From the NCBI GenBank assembly GCA_022361135.1, contig JAKSBM010000937.1:1-5462 (forward strand): a stretch of DNA of 5,462 nt. The letters are read 5' to 3'. The first letter of the stretch is position 1, and each line of letters opens with the position of its first letter. Made by a program: the position numbers and the translations under genes. The notes below the pieces were generated by a model that ran no database searches, had not been told where the DNA came from, and saw only the letters and a program-made list of their open reading frames with translations. Source of the DNA: Desulfobacterales bacterium. GTDB taxonomy: Bacteria > Desulfobacterota > Desulfobacteria > Desulfobacterales > Desulfobacteraceae. Of this stretch, positions 4,621 through 5,462 are shown in pieces.

Positions 4621-5462
4621 ATGAGCAGACTGCCCCTAGACGGGTTAACAAAGGAATTGGCCGCCGTTGCCATGGGACAACTTCCGGCTGAATTGATATT
4701 GGAAAACGGCACCCTGGTGGATGTGTGCACGGCCCGGGTCGTTAAAAATACCGACATCGCCGTTTATAAAGGATATATCGCCCTGGTGGGCAATGCCGCC
4801 CATGTGGCCAGGAATGAAAATACACAGGTGGTGGATGCGGCCGGGAAATACCTCTGCCCGGGGCTCATTGATTCCCACATGCACGTGGAAAGTTCCATGG
4901 TGGACCTGCGTTCCTTTGCCGCCGGTGTGTTGCCCCACGGCACCACCACCATCTGTCCGGACATCCACGAAATTACCAATGTGCTGGGAATGGAGGCCTT
5001 GCGCCTCTTCCGGGAGAGCAGTGAAAACCTGCCCCTGAAGGTCTTGACCGCCATGCCCGTCTGTGTCCCTTCCCTACCGGGCATGGAAGATGCCGGGGCC
5101 ACCATTTCCCCTGGGGATGTTGCCTCTGCCTATGCCGACGGCTCTGCCTTCCTCCAGGGGGAGCAGATGAATTTTCCCGGCGTGATCTTTGGGGATCCCA
5201 CGGTGCACGACATCACCGCCGCCGGTATCAAGGCCAATCGCATTCTCACGGGCCATTATGCCGGAGAAGATCTCAATGCCGGCCTCAATGCCTATATTGC
5301 CTCGGGCATGACCGCAGACCATGAAACCACCACACCGGAAGGGGCTGCGGCCCGGGCCCGACTGGGCATGTATGTCCAGCAGCGGTACGGCACAGCCTGG
5401 TTGGATTTGCCCAACCTGGTCCGGTCGGTGCTGGAAGATCCGGGCATGGACACCCGTTTTTA
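4621..5462 (+). CDS. ade: Adenine deaminase family amidohydrolase (partial, N-terminal 280 residues)
   Basis: Metal-dependent amidohydrolase of the adenine deaminase (Ade/AdeC) family, expected to convert adenine to hypoxanthine and ammonia in cytoplasmic purine salvage. An N-terminal beta-sandwich part (about 24-80: LILENGTLVDV, DAAGKYLCPGLID) leads into the TIM-barrel. Metal-site elements visible: HMHVESS with His86 and His88, PDIHEITNVLG with Glu117, GEQMNFPGVI with Glu181, GH at 211-212 and DHE at 233-235. The AMPVCVPSLPG block (144-154) matches the family's SCVPALEG region. Two segments depart from the E. coli-type enzyme as I recall it. The usual CDPHEI is CPDIHEI, one residue longer, and the usual GH-x-PG loop is GHYAGEDLNAG. 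I therefore place it in a divergent clade, and adenine as substrate is likely but not proven. The later aspartate motif and the C-terminal domain lie past the right edge. Start: ATG at 4621, GGAG 5 nt upstream. Confidence 0.88.
   Translation, partial: MSRLPLDGLTKELAAVAMGQLPAELILENGTLVDVCTARVVKNTDIAVYKGYIALVGNAAHVARNENTQVVDAAGKYLCPGLIDSHMHVESSMVDLRSFAAGVLPHGTTTICPDIHEITNVLGMEALRLFRESSENLPLKVLTAMPVCVPSLPGMEDAGATISPGDVASAYADGSAFLQGEQMNFPGVIFGDPTVHDITAAGIKANRILTGHYAGEDLNAGLNAYIASGMTADHETTTPEGAAARARLGMYVQQRYGTAWLDLPNLVRSVLEDPGMDTRF

Overview
The window looks like chromosomal DNA of a Gram-negative bacterium, most likely a marine, sulfate-reducer-like deltaproteobacterium (Desulfobacterota, Desulfobacterales type). 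This is an inference. It rests on a GlpS/GlpT-type ABC ATPase pair, a YaeQ protein, a PEP-CTERM (exosortase-sorted) surface protein and a divergent adenine deaminase in one stretch, with GCC/CTG/CGG-rich codon use. No rRNA, tRNA, CRISPR array or insertion sequence is visible.

Layout. Positions 1-1684 (minus strand) hold the promoter-proximal part of an ABC importer operon. The upstream ATPase gene (GlpS-like, complete) is joined by an 8-bp stop/start overlap to a second ATPase gene (GlpT-like, cut by the window edge). The permease and binding-protein genes would be expected beyond the left edge. Positions 1685-2123 are a long divergent intergenic region with phased T-tracts and nested palindromes just before yaeQ. 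Positions 2124-2654 (plus) encode YaeQ. Positions 2638-3261 (minus) encode a Nudix-fold protein with an export signal; it converges on yaeQ and the 3' ends overlap by 17 bp. Positions 3572-4315 (plus) encode a secreted PEP-CTERM protein of choice-of-anchor-K type. Positions 4316-4620 are an intergenic spacer with two hairpins. From 4621 to the right edge (plus) lies the N-terminal 280 residues of an adenine-deaminase-family amidohydrolase.

Working together. Only the two ATPases form an evident functional unit: the nucleotide-binding heterodimer of a glycerol-type (polyol) importer. In it, one composite ATP site looks canonical and the other degenerate. YaeQ and the Nudix protein are separate units, but their putative promoters both carry a CCCGGG-centred palindrome between the -35 and -10 boxes. 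The PEP-CTERM protein needs an exosortase encoded elsewhere. The deaminase belongs to purine salvage. I do not see a clear new multi-gene system. The points most worth a second look are the exported Nudix protein with an interrupted, altered Nudix box, the palindrome-rich yaeQ leader, and the asymmetric ATPase pair.
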